64,000 nt of DNA. Source: Cupriavidus pauculus. GTDB taxonomy: Bacteria > Pseudomonadota > Gammaproteobacteria > Burkholderiales > Burkholderiaceae. The notes beneath the pieces were generated by a model. That model was not told where the DNA came from. It did not search any database and worked only from the letters and a program-made list of their open reading frames with translations. Position 1 is the stretch's first letter. Each line of letters starts with the position of its first letter. This document shows positions 54,926-63,928 of the stretch, in pieces. The position numbers and the translations under genes are program-made. Where the stretch lies: positions 1 through 64,000 of the forward strand of contig NZ_CP044066.1 in assembly GCF_008693385.1 (NCBI RefSeq), read 5' to 3'.

Positions 54926-55192
54926 TCACGTTCCTTTAGCCGGTATCTCGTCAAGCGCGGGCGGGTGAGGCCGCTGGACCGGGCTCGCTGGACTCTGCAT
55001 GTCGATCGAAGCAGCCTGCCGCCAGTCGATCTGGTCACGAGACGTGCTGAATTGGTGAGCCATCCCCAACGCGGCACCTGGGGAAATGGGATCGCTCGCA
55101 GGAAATGTCATCTCCAATGAGGCATCCAACGCTGCCTGGTAGCTGTTCCCATCGTCCGGACGTTGTTGAATTGCTGGGATAGCTTTGGGCAT
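54926..55192 (-). CDS. Small hypothetical protein with DASLEMTFPASDP motif
   Basis: 88 residues from ATG 55192 (MPKAIPAIQQRPDDGNSYQA). It contains ALDASLEMTFPASDPISPG, a motif seen in many short proteobacterial proteins of unknown function with SLEDTFPASDP-like sequence. Pro-rich and hydrophilic, probably disordered. The frame is open to 55348 but that part lacks a better start. Function unknown. Confidence 0.6.
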   Translation of the reverse strand: MPKAIPAIQQRPDDGNSYQAALDASLEMTFPASDPISPGAALGMAHQFSTSRDQIDWRQAASIDMQSPASPVQRPHPPALDEIPAKGT

Positions 55193-55529
55193 GGTCGTCT
55201 TGGCTTTGAGAGCGTGGTGTCCGAGACTTTGCCATCCTAGACCTTTCGCGTCAGTACGGCACAGGACCAATCCAGTCGGACCGAGAGCTTCGATCTTAGC
55301 AAACGCGACGCAACGATCCGTCGTCCAAATACGAGCCATTACAGACAATTTTGCATAGACAACTTCACCACCATTGATCCGGCAGCCTACCGACCTAACT
55401 GCTGATACGCATCGCAGAGCGCGGATTTTATGGGATACAACTGAGCGCGACTCCCTGCCACAATCACCAAGTTTGCGTGATGATCGGCCGCAGCGCAGTC
55501 ATGCCCGGAGGCTCTCGGCCGAATACCTG

Positions 55530-55871
55530 TCAGATGTCAACACGAAAATGCTCGACAGACTGGCCGGCATTCACGGCGCGCTGCAGCCAGGCCGGTAACG
55601 CGCCTTGCCCGTCCCAAACATGGCCTTGAGCATCTCGAAAGCGAGCTTGCGCGCTTGACGTTGAGCCGGCCGAGGCGTGTTCATCAAAACCCGCTCTTTT
55701 AAGATCTTCGAATTGAAGACCGTGTCGCGCCATTTGGGTCTTTATCCAGAGGATGGCCTCGGCACGTTCTCGCAGCACTTGGGTCGGGTTGGAGTAGGTA
55801 TGAAGTCGGGTACTTTGGCTCATGGTTGCATGATAGTGCGATGAAGCTTTAACTGTGAGTTCCGGGGACAT
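55530..55871 (-). CDS. H-NS family protein
   Basis: 113 residues from ATG 55871 (AGGG at suitable spacing) or 97 from ATG 55823. A helical N-terminal region (VLRERAEAILWIKTQMARHG, LQFEDLKRAGF) precedes the H-NS C-terminal DNA-binding motif in the form FRDAQGHVWDGQGALPAWLQ. The usual W-x-G-x-G core is present as WDGQG. Second H-NS-like gene in the window; it differs clearly from the 6814 protein. Confidence 0.85.
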   Translation of the reverse strand: MSPELTVKASSHYHATMSQSTRLHTYSNPTQVLRERAEAILWIKTQMARHGLQFEDLKRAGFDEHASAGSTSSAQARFRDAQGHVWDGQGALPAWLQRAVNAGQSVEHFRVDI

Positions 55872-56270
55872 ATCTCTCCCTCGATATTCCATCGCGGTAG
55901 TCCGCTGTGGGTGGGCATTGAAGAAAAGTCATTTCGGGCGCAGAAAGATCGGCCTGCCAGCGTAGGCGGCAAGGTCCATCCAGGTGCGTTGTGTTTCTTT
56001 AAGATACTTCCTCTCCGTCGCGGCCGAGTGAGCTATTCCATTCCCGATGCTGGCACCGTTCACACTAGGCCCTCCGAGCATTGGCACTCATATGCGCTCG
56101 CATCAATGAGGGCGCGTGCGGCCCAGCCAGCGAGATCAAGGTGCCGTCTTATTTACACCAGCTAGAGTTTCGCATGACGTGCCCCGGTTACCACGCGCCC
56201 GCAAGAGGAATTGAGGTCGAGAACCAGCTTGTGTGACGGTCTACGCCCTGCAACGTTTCCCCAGATTGGC

Positions 56271-56549
56271 ATGGTCAGTCGCATGCCCAAAAACTACCGC
56301 CGGCCCGATGAGCATGTCCTGGACAATGTATGCGAACGGTTGGCAATGCATCCTGGTGTCGACGTATTTGATGTGACCGTGCACATAGAGGCTGGTGTCA
56401 TCAGACTCGTGGGCACCGTTAAAGATCGTTACGAGCGTCGTCTAGTTGAGAAGATCACCGAAGGTGTGTGGGGCGTGCGCGATATCGAGAACGGTGTTCG
56501 TTTCCGAGACCCGACGGTTTCACCGGAGCGAACGCTGAGTCTCAGATGA
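56271..56549 (+). CDS. BON-domain protein
   Basis: About 92 residues from ATG 56271, or 88 from ATG 56283. BON domain: DEHVLDNVCERLAMHPGVDV, VHIEAGVIRLVGTVKDRYER, VEKITEGVWGVRDIENGVRF. No signal peptide, so it is cytoplasmic. BON domains bind lipids or partner proteins and appear in osmotic-stress proteins. It lies in the stress-type cluster with DUF3597, H-NS and KaiC genes. The ribosome binding site is weak. Confidence 0.85.
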   Translation: MVSRMPKNYRRPDEHVLDNVCERLAMHPGVDVFDVTVHIEAGVIRLVGTVKDRYERRLVEKITEGVWGVRDIENGVRFRDPTVSPERTLSLR

Positions 56550-56666
56550 TCACGTGAGATTGCGAAGTCGTATTGGCCAGCTTTGCCGGGCTCCCGTGCC
56601 CGGAGTTGTCAAACATGGCAGAAAGATCAACCGCCTGATGGGCTGGCCGAAGCGGTTGTGCTGTCG

Positions 56667-56816
56667 ATGCCTAAAAACCATCCTTTGGACGTGAAAGGAC
56701 GCAATTGGGACATCGCGGAAACGAGGAATGAGACTGCTTATAAAAGTCATCTCCGCCGCGTTGTGGAGGAGGCAAGGTTCGCGTTCTATCTGTCGCGGCC
56801 GCTCGCCACGAGCTGA
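56667..56816 (+). CDS. Very small hypothetical protein
   Basis: 49 residues from ATG 56667 (MPKNHPLDVKGRNWDIAETR). Charged, with an Arg-rich helix HLRRVVEEARFAFYLSRPL. No known family. The start lacks a strong ribosome binding site. Confidence 0.35.
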   Translation: MPKNHPLDVKGRNWDIAETRNETAYKSHLRRVVEEARFAFYLSRPLATS

Positions 56817-57052
56817 GCCCTAGCGCCCGGCGCGCGTTAGTCACGCCGTTGGCGGATGAGTGAACGTCTTCTCTTTGCCCATCAGCCTGGCATCTCGCGG
56901 CCCACCTTGGCTTCGGTCGAAACCAACGCCACGTTGATCAGGTTTTCCCTCAACACGCCACGTGGTGCTTGTCAACGCACGACTACACATAGCATGTAAG
57001 CAAGCCAGATTAGAAATCTGCGAAATGCCGAAACCTCTCGCTGAGGGGGCGA

Positions 57053-57232
57053 TCACCAAAGCATCGGACCACAGGGATAAGATTCGGCAGTGCGCCCATA
57101 CGCGTTGGCGACATCGCGGCAATCGCGACGACTATCGTTCTCGGCCAGCAAGATCACGGCTACGATCAAGACTAATACGACAAACACAGAGGCGGCGATG
57201 CGGCCACTCGATAACAGATGGGTAATAGTCAT
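57053..57232 (-). CDS. 59-residue single-span membrane protein
   Basis: From ATG 57232 (MTITHLLSSGRIAASVFVVL) a clean frame of 59 residues runs to TGA at 57053. One long hydrophobic segment (about 14-30, VFVVLVLIVAVILLAE) is followed by a short Cys-containing tail (DCRDVANAYGR, YPCGPMLW) with two Cys. The codon use and the strict hydrophobic pattern argue for a gene, although the ribosome binding site is weak. Function unknown. Confidence 0.55.
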   Translation of the reverse strand: MTITHLLSSGRIAASVFVVLVLIVAVILLAENDSRRDCRDVANAYGRTAESYPCGPMLW

Positions 57233-57765
57233 GGCTCAGGCGTAGTAAAGGTTATAGAACGCTAGTGCTGTGGACGTAGAGACCGTTGCAGCCGCGATCG
57301 GAAACCAGCGGCGCGGTGCGATGTCGGGAGCCGAACACCCCGCCATCTATGACTCTGACGCCTGGCGAGGAGCACGAGTCTTGGCGGGTACGTTCGCGGG
57401 CTATGAAACAGTCTAGACCCTTAAGAAGAAAAATCTAATCTGCGGCGTTAGTGTGAAGAGAAATGTGCTCGCGCGGGCCAATCGTGTCGCCGATAGTACC
57501 CGCGGGCCGTATGACTGCTCAGGCCAAGCGCCAGACTGCGGTCGCAACGAGGGAGGGAGCGAAACAGACAACCGTTTTTTGGACCCGAGCGCTGACTTAG
57601 AGGACGAAGCCACGGATAAAGCGCCGCGCCGCGTAGCGCAAGGCCTGTGGCTAAGCAACGCTACGTCAAGTGCCGGGCGTGGCCCTTCGAGATATCCCCG
57701 CAAGTGCAATGAACGCACAGAGCACTCCGGATACAGCATTGCGGGTAGCGTCGCGGCGCAAACGG
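57233..57765. other. Region without a recognised gene
   Basis: Frames on both strands are unconvincing. A possible 48-codon plus-strand frame from GTG at about 57268 (VDVETVAAAIGNQRRGAM) ends at 57414 without a good start signal. Confidence 0.3.
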
Positions 57766-59835
57766 CTATCGGTCAGCCCGATGTGTTCCTGCGGTGCGAG
57801 CTCTCTCCAATGCCAGATTTATGCGACTGATCAACTGGTCGTGTTGAAAGGGTTTGCGGAGGTGGATGATGCTTGAGTCAGCTTCAGGTAGTTCCGCATA
57901 ACCTGTTGCAAGAACGATGGGCAGCTGCGGGCGTAATAGTCGCGCTGCCTCCGCTAACTCCAGTCCCGTCATGTAAGGCATGGAGTAGTCTGTGAGCAGC
58001 ACGTCGATGTTCATGCCCTCTGCCAACAACTGGAGGGCCGCGTCGCCAGACTCTGCGACGACAACTTCATGGCCTACGTCTTCCAGCAGCAGCGTGGTGC
58101 TGGTGGCAACGAGAGTGTCGTCATCAACGACTAGAATTTTCCCAACCGCTTCTGCGTGAACCGACGGTGGACCCGTATCACGCGCGACTTCTTCAAGCAG
58201 TGACTCACTGGTCATTGCGAGTGCCGGGAGCCAAAGCGTAGCGCGAGTGCCTTTTCCGAGTTCACTCTCCAGTCGCAGCGCCCCATGCAACTGTCGCGCG
58301 AGACCGCGGACCATGGAAATGCCCAGTCCGGTTCCTTTGCCGACCTCTTTTGTTGTGAAGAATGGCTCGCCTGCTTTCGCAAGAGTCGTCGCGTCCATCC
58401 CGACACCTTCGTCGCTTACGCAAATACGCACGTATTGACCTGCTGGGAGTTCGGGGTCACCAGACGAAGTTAGCGTGTCCACGGCAATAGAGAGGCGTCC
58501 GCCGCGCGGCATCGCATCTCGTGAGTTCACCACGAGATTCAATAGCGCGAGTTCAATCTGGTCGGCGTCGGCGAGAGCAAGGGGTACCTCGTTCGCAGTT
58601 TCTATACGAAGGTCGATGGATGGCCCAATCGAGCGAGCGATAAGTTCTTCCATGCCGCGTAGCAGTTTGGGCAGACTCGTAGGAGCAACGTTAAGATCCT
58701 GTTGTCTCGCCGCAGCTAGCAGGCGCTGAGTCAGCGTCGCCCCACGGCGAGCGCCTTGATAGGCGCCGTTGATGAGACGTAAGAGTTTCGGATTGGCAGA
58801 CGCGTCCTTCCGGGCAAGCTCCAGATTATTGAGGATGGCTGCCAGCAGGTTGTTGAAATCGTGCGCAACTCCACCGGACAATTGACCAATCAGCTCGAGT
58901 TTTTGTACGTGCCGCAGCTTCTCTTCGGTCTGCTCGCGCTTGCGTATCTCCTCAAGGATGTTGCGGTGGGACGTCTCGAGTTCTGCCGTACGCTCGCGGA
59001 CTTTCCTTTCCAGCGACTCGTTGGCACGACGCAACCGTTCCGCTGCTGCCACTTGCTCGGTGACGTCAAGACAGACGCCAACGAACCGTCCGCTCCCGTT
59101 CATCCCATCGCCGACGTATCGGGCTCGCACGTCCACGGTCCGCACACTTCCGTCGGGCAAGATCAACCGATGCTCGAGAGTGTAGTCGGCGCCCGTGTCG
59201 ATGCTGTGTTTGAGCATCGCCTCGATGCGCTCGCGGTCCTCCGGATGGGTCGTGGCCAGCGCGTCGTCGTAGGTGAGGTCCTCGTTCTCGGCCCGCCCGA
59301 AAATGGCCCTGCACGTAGCCGATGCTGTGAGCGTCTGTGTTGCTATGTTGAGCTCCCACGATCCAAGGCGGCCCGCCGTCAGTGCCGTGCGAAGGCGCTC
59401 CTCGCCCTCATGCAGTTCCACGAGACTTCTACGGGCGTCAAATTGCTTTCTACGCGCGCGCACGGCCGCGCCAATCACGCTGATGAAGGTGGTGGGGTGA
59501 AACGGTCGCTCGATGAACGTGACATTGCCCAAGCTCTGGGTTATCCGGGCGACTTCTCCTAGGCGATTTCCCTCATCCGCGACGCGCCGCGTGAGCACTA
59601 CGAAGGGAAGATCGGACCATGGCGGCTGGGTTGACACCCACGCCGACACTTCCCGCAAATCCAGCAGTTCCTCTTCGGTCACGACCACGCAGCATATCGA
59701 ATCATCAAGCGCATGCGCGAGGGACTGCAGGTCGACGCAAATGCGGCAGGGCGTTTGCGTCCTCGCCAGCAACGAAGCGGCGACGGTCGCATCGCGTCCA
59801 ACAGGCGCTAGTATCAGTGCTGGGCAGTCATTCAT
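57766..59835 (-). CDS. Hybrid sensor histidine kinase with C-terminal receiver
   Basis: 689 residues from ATG 59835 (MNDCPALILAPVGRD). The N-terminal part (about 1-130) is a degenerate receiver-like domain. A PAS domain (about 150-275, LGSWELNIATQTLTAS ... LDVTEQ), coiled coil, HisKA with LSGGVAHDFNNLLAAILNNL (phospho-accepting His), the ATPase domain (NLVVNSRDAMPRGG; DEGVGMD; KGTGLGISMVRG) and a C-terminal receiver with Asp in VLLTDYSMPYMTG follow. No membrane segment, so it is cytosolic. Its start overlaps the kaiC stop by 8 bases, so both are coexpressed and probably act in one signalling pathway. Confidence 0.93.
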   Translation of the reverse strand: MNDCPALILAPVGRDATVAASLLARTQTPCRICVDLQSLAHALDDSICCVVVTEEELLDLREVSAWVSTQPPWSDLPFVVLTRRVADEGNRLGEVARITQSLGNVTFIERPFHPTTFISVIGAAVRARRKQFDARRSLVELHEGEERLRTALTAGRLGSWELNIATQTLTASATCRAIFGRAENEDLTYDDALATTHPEDRERIEAMLKHSIDTGADYTLEHRLILPDGSVRTVDVRARYVGDGMNGSGRFVGVCLDVTEQVAAAERLRRANESLERKVRERTAELETSHRNILEEIRKREQTEEKLRHVQKLELIGQLSGGVAHDFNNLLAAILNNLELARKDASANPKLLRLINGAYQGARRGATLTQRLLAAARQQDLNVAPTSLPKLLRGMEELIARSIGPSIDLRIETANEVPLALADADQIELALLNLVVNSRDAMPRGGRLSIAVDTLTSSGDPELPAGQYVRICVSDEGVGMDATTLAKAGEPFFTTKEVGKGTGLGISMVRGLARQLHGALRLESELGKGTRATLWLPALAMTSESLLEEVARDTGPPSVHAEAVGKILVVDDDTLVATSTTLLLEDVGHEVVVAESGDAALQLLAEGMNIDVLLTDYSMPYMTGLELAEAARLLRPQLPIVLATGYAELPEADSSIIHLRKPFQHDQLISRINLALERARTAGTHRADR

Positions 59836-61333
59836 CAGGGTCTGCCTCAGGAGGGAGCAACGGCCCCGCATCGCCCAAGAACCTGGGAACGCCGCTCAGA
59901 ACCCCTTGGAATTGCTCCAATGGAGCGCCGAAGACGAGCCCCGTGTTGCCCAACCTGTATTCGCGAATTGATTCCTCGTGCGGACCGGTGCGCTTCTTGA
60001 TGACCGAGACGGCGCGGCGCACGCGTCCGTGCGCTTCGAAATAGCGGAGCAGGATAACGGTATCGGCAAGGTACGTCACGTCGACGGGTGTCTTCATGTC
60101 TCCCACCAAGCCATGCTGGGCCACGGTCAGGAATGTATTCGCGCCTTGCCGGTTCAGGTATTGGAGCAGTTCGTGAATATGAAGCGTCAACGCACTCTCT
60201 TCCGGCATGGCGGACTCATAGCCGTTGATGCTGTCGATCACCACTGTCTTCGCCTGCAGGTCGTCCACGCTGGTGCGTACCCGATGCGCGAACTCTCCGG
60301 GGGACAGTTCGGCCGCATCGACCTGCTCAATATGCAGCTTCCCCGAGGCGCGCATGGCTTCGAGGTCTATGCCCATGGCACGGACTCGATCGAAGAGCAG
60401 GCCGAGTTCTTCGTCGAATATGAACAGCGCAGCTTTTTCACCACGCTCAACTGCTGCCGCTACGAACTGGAGTGCGTAGAGACTTTTACCGGTTCCTGAC
60501 GGGCCTAGAATAAGTACGCTGGAACCTTGCTCGACTCCGCCACCAAGAAGGTCATCCAGACCCTGAATCCCACTTGTGCGTTGTTTGCGACTAAACACGG
60601 AGCGATGTTCCAGTGCCACCAGCCGCGGAAAGACCGCCACACCACCGGTCTTGATCGTGAAATCGTGATAGCCACCTCGGAATGACTGGCCCCGGTACTT
60701 AACAATCTTCACCCTGCGACGCTCTGCGCCGTAGTTCGGCGAAAGCTCCTCCAGCTTCACGACGCCATGAGCAATGCTATGTACCGTCTTGTCCTCCACG
60801 TCCGAGGTACGATCATCGAGTATCAGTACGGTAGCGTTTTGGCGGGCGAAGTAATGCTTGAATGCGAGAACCTGGCGCCGATATCGCAGGGAACTTTGGG
60901 CTAGCAAGCGAATTTCCGAAAGGCTGTCGATAACGACGCGCCCGGGCTTAACGCGAGCGAACTCGGCGAGGATAGACGTGACCGTCTCCCCGAGTTCGAG
61001 GTCGGAGGAATATAGTAAGCTCTGCTGCTGGTTCGCCTCTAGAAGGGCTTCAGGCGGAGTTACCTCAAATATTGAGATCAGTGGGTCCAACTCCCATCCA
61101 TGGGAATACATGCCGTCCTTCAACTCCTCAGCAGTCTCAGACAGAGTGATATACAACCCACGTTGACCCTTCTCCGCGCCGGCCATCAGAAACTTGATGG
61201 CAATCGTTGTTTTGCCAGTGCCAGGGCTGCCTTCCAACAGGTAGAGATTTCCTTCCTTGAGCCCACCGTTGAGAATATCGTCAAGCCCCGAAACGCCCGT
61301 GCTTGCGAATGTCCGTGCCGCCGCGTCGCTCAT
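59828..61333 (-). CDS. kaiC: KaiC-like two-domain RecA-type ATPase
   Basis: 501 residues with two KaiC domains. First Walker A GSPGTGKTT (about 35-43) and Walker B in RVVIDSLSE; second Walker A GPSGTGKS (about 270-277) with IFDEE and KTVVIDSINGYESAM. GGAGAGTTT precedes the ATG. In non-cyanobacteria KaiC homologues, often paired with a histidine kinase as here, are linked to stress and signalling rather than a full clock; no kaiA or kaiB is seen. The last residues overlap the kinase gene. Both ATP sites look intact. Confidence 0.93.
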   Translation of the reverse strand: MSDAAARTFASTGVSGLDDILNGGLKEGNLYLLEGSPGTGKTTIAIKFLMAGAEKGQRGLYITLSETAEELKDGMYSHGWELDPLISIFEVTPPEALLEANQQQSLLYSSDLELGETVTSILAEFARVKPGRVVIDSLSEIRLLAQSSLRYRRQVLAFKHYFARQNATVLILDDRTSDVEDKTVHSIAHGVVKLEELSPNYGAERRRVKIVKYRGQSFRGGYHDFTIKTGGVAVFPRLVALEHRSVFSRKQRTSGIQGLDDLLGGGVEQGSSVLILGPSGTGKSLYALQFVAAAVERGEKAALFIFDEELGLLFDRVRAMGIDLEAMRASGKLHIEQVDAAELSPGEFAHRVRTSVDDLQAKTVVIDSINGYESAMPEESALTLHIHELLQYLNRQGANTFLTVAQHGLVGDMKTPVDVTYLADTVILLRYFEAHGRVRRAVSVIKKRTGPHEESIREYRLGNTGLVFGAPLEQFQGVLSGVPRFLGDAGPLLPPEADPDE

Positions 61334-61844
61334 AAACTCTCCGGGATAACGATCGTGTGACTAGCCTATCACCGTCTTACTGACCGCATGCACCACCTGC
61401 TATCTATCGTACCTTCTCTATGCCTGGAGCAAACTGTGCTCGCCTGCGCCGCGGGAACGTCTGTGAAGCAAGTGCAGTACTGACGGTTGCGATGGAGGGT
61501 TCGAGGGACGCGGAATGCAATGATCTGAAGATGTCGCGCTGGTCATAATCCAGCGACCTCATAAGACGTAATTGGGATAACTGTTTAGTTCGGCATATAG
61601 GAGCAGTTTGGCATGATACTGCGCGCATGCTATCGGCCAATGTCTGACACGTTTCCACGGGCCTGTCGCCAACTATGGGACTCGAACCCTATGGATGTGC
61701 AGATTACTGGGCTCAGGCCAACCAGCGCGGTGGCCGGGCCAGATATCACGCGAAGCGGGTGCTGGCGCCAACGATGGCGCACCGACGCCGGTATGTTCAT
61801 CATCTGCTCCTTCCGCCCGTCAGCGGGGCGCTGTCGAGATCAGA
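61334..61844. other. Region without a recognised gene
   Basis: Overlapping frames only; no start signals or motifs. Confidence 0.35.
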
Positions 61845-62250
61845 CTCGCCGCATGGCAAGCGATTCCAGCGTCGATTGCTGATCGGGAGGCACATTGATC
61901 GTCGCCGTGCCATCGCCGCTGTCAACTGCCGGCTCCGGATCTTCACGAACGCGAGCGCGCTGTCCGTATTACACGGGCCGCGGATATCGTCGCCTTGCGA
62001 CACGTTGTAGTAAATGGTGGCGAAGCGCGGGTCGCCGGGAGTCTTGCCGGGTGAGAAGTTCGGCCTGATCGGAGTACAGCGCCTTTTCGAACGACTCCTG
62101 ATGCGAGACTTCGCGCGTCATCGGGAAGCCCAGTGCTTCCTGCACCCCCGGAGCGTCCGTGATGTTCATGAGCCGCCTCATTCGCGTCAGGGCTCGCCCT
62201 AGTCTGTTCCGCGATCTCAAAAAACTGGACCGGTCTCTGAGCGTTCTGTT
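61845..62250 (-). pseudogene. Manganese catalase, C-terminal remnant
   Basis: Minus-strand pieces spell the second half of a manganese catalase in several frames: RRLMNITDAPGVQEALGF, REVSHQESFEKALYSDQAE, PGDPRFATIYYNVSQGDDIR then GPCNTDSALAFVK, and DPEPAVDSGDGTATINVPPD ending QQSTLESLAMRRV. Frameshifts near 62060, 62000 and 61930 and the loss of the N-terminal metal ligands make it non-functional. The ISNCY element lies directly upstream and may have truncated it. Confidence 0.85.
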
Positions 62251-62302
62251 GGACCACGGTTAGCCGGCCTGTGAATACGGCTGACATTTTTCATTTAACA
62301 TA

Positions 62303-63928
62303 ACATGCATTAGAGTATCGATCGGTGTTGGCGGTTTTTTCTAATGTCGTACCTGAGACGAATTCAAATGTCGTATCTCCAGGCTCCCGATCCTGCCATG
62401 CTGGCTGACCTTCGCCAGTCAGGAGCACGAGCATGGGCCGCCCCGACACGATCACCATGAGCATGCAGGAACTGGACCGCTGCAAAGTTATCGAAGCCGT
62501 CGTCCGAGATGGTCTGATGGTGTGGCGCGCGGCCGAGAAGCTCGGTATCAGTCGCCGCCAGATCGAGCGGCTGGCCCAGCGATATCGAGAAGACGGTCCA
62601 CGAGGCCTTCTGTCCCGCAAATGGGGGCAAGCTGGCCACCGCCAACTGCCTCCCGGGCTGGAATCACGCGCACGTGGCCTGATCCGCGACACCTACGCTG
62701 ACTTCGGCCCGACGCTGGCGGCCGAGAAGCTGCGCGAGCGCCATGGCCTCGATCTCTCGACGTCCTGTGTGCGCCGGATCATGATTGACGCCGGCTTCTG
62801 GGTGCCCCGCAAGTTGCGCCCGCCCAAGGTCCACCAGCCGAGGAACCGCCGCGCCTGCCTGGGCGAGCTGGTGCAGATCGATGGCAGCGACCATGCATGG
62901 TTCGAGGACCGCGCGCCGGCGTGCACGCTGCTGGTCTACGTCGATGACGCCACCGGCCGGCTGATGCAGCTCCTGTTCGTGCCAACCGAGTCGACGCTCG
63001 CGTATTTCACCGCCACGCGCGGCTATGTCGAGCAGCACGGCAAGCCCGTGGCGTTCTATTCCGACAAGGCCAGCATCTTCCGCACAAACCGCCAGCAGAC
63101 GCCCGAAGGCCGCGGCTATACGCAGTTTGGCCGCGCGCTGTTCGAGCTCAACATCGACATCCTGTGCGCCAATACGAGCCAGGCCAAGGGCCGTGTCGAG
63201 CGGATGAATGGCACGCTGCAGGACCGGCTGGTCAAGGAACTGCGGCTACGCGGCATTAGCTCGATGGCCGACGCCAACGCCTACGTCCCCATGTTCATCG
63301 CCGATTTCAACACGCGCTTTGCCAAGGTACCGCGCAGCGATTTCGATGCGCACCGGCCGCTGCGTGGCGACGAGGATCTGGCGCGGATCTTCTGTTGGCG
63401 CGAATGGCGCAAGGTGTCGCAGAGCCTGACCCTGCAGTACGACAAGGTGATGTTCCTGCTCGAGGACCGGCCCGCGCACCGCCACCTGGCGCACCGATAC
63501 ATCGAGGTCGCCGAGTACCCGGACGGGCGGATCGAGCTGTGGGGCGATGGCGCATCCCTGCCCTACACCACCTATTTTCGTTACCCGGAGGTTGACCAGG
63601 GCGCCATCGTGGAGAACAAGCGGCTGGGCCACGTGCTGGAGATCGCGCAGAAGGTGCAGGCGCTACGCGACAGCCGGCATTCCGAGGGACCGTCGCGCAC
63701 GATGTCGGGGGTGCCGGTCCGTTCCCAGGAGGTTGCGCCCGGCACGCGGCGTCAGCGGCAAATCAATCGCTTGGATCTGGAGCGTGCCATGGCCACCACC
63801 CTGCTCTGCCCGCCCGCAACAGCGGCCAGCGCCACCGCCCCAAAAAAGAACCGGCTTCCACACAAACCGCACGCCCGTGCCGACATTTGAATTTGCCGGG
63901 CGCTCCGACACCTGAGAACGCCCTAGAC
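62303..63928 (+). mobile_element. ISNCY (IS1202-like) insertion sequence
   Basis: The left end near 62303-62400 holds repeated ATGTCGTA-type motifs (TAATGTCGTACCTGAGAC, AATTCAAATGTCG). The right end near 63875-63928 carries the inverted counterpart (CCGACATTTGAATTTGCC). The ends are approximate. It contains the transposase gene at 62433-63890. Confidence 0.75.
62433..63890 (+). CDS. ISNCY-family transposase, intact
   Basis: 485 residues from ATG 62433 with AGGAG seven bases upstream. Two helix-turn-helix segments (AAEKLGISRRQIERLAQRY; AAEKLRERHGLDLSTSCVRR) precede an RNase H-like DDE core: LVQIDGSDHAWF (first Asp), VAFYSDKASIF (second Asp) and SQAKGRVERMNGTLQDRLVK (Glu). The C-terminal part reads IEVAEYPDGRIELWGDG. 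The order and size match the IS1202-like group of ISNCY. No frame break is visible, so it may be active. Confidence 0.9.
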   Translation: MGRPDTITMSMQELDRCKVIEAVVRDGLMVWRAAEKLGISRRQIERLAQRYREDGPRGLLSRKWGQAGHRQLPPGLESRARGLIRDTYADFGPTLAAEKLRERHGLDLSTSCVRRIMIDAGFWVPRKLRPPKVHQPRNRRACLGELVQIDGSDHAWFEDRAPACTLLVYVDDATGRLMQLLFVPTESTLAYFTATRGYVEQHGKPVAFYSDKASIFRTNRQQTPEGRGYTQFGRALFELNIDILCANTSQAKGRVERMNGTLQDRLVKELRLRGISSMADANAYVPMFIADFNTRFAKVPRSDFDAHRPLRGDEDLARIFCWREWRKVSQSLTLQYDKVMFLLEDRPAHRHLAHRYIEVAEYPDGRIELWGDGASLPYTTYFRYPEVDQGAIVENKRLGHVLEIAQKVQALRDSRHSEGPSRTMSGVPVRSQEVAPGTRRQRQINRLDLERAMATTLLCPPATAASATAPKKNRLPHKPHARADI

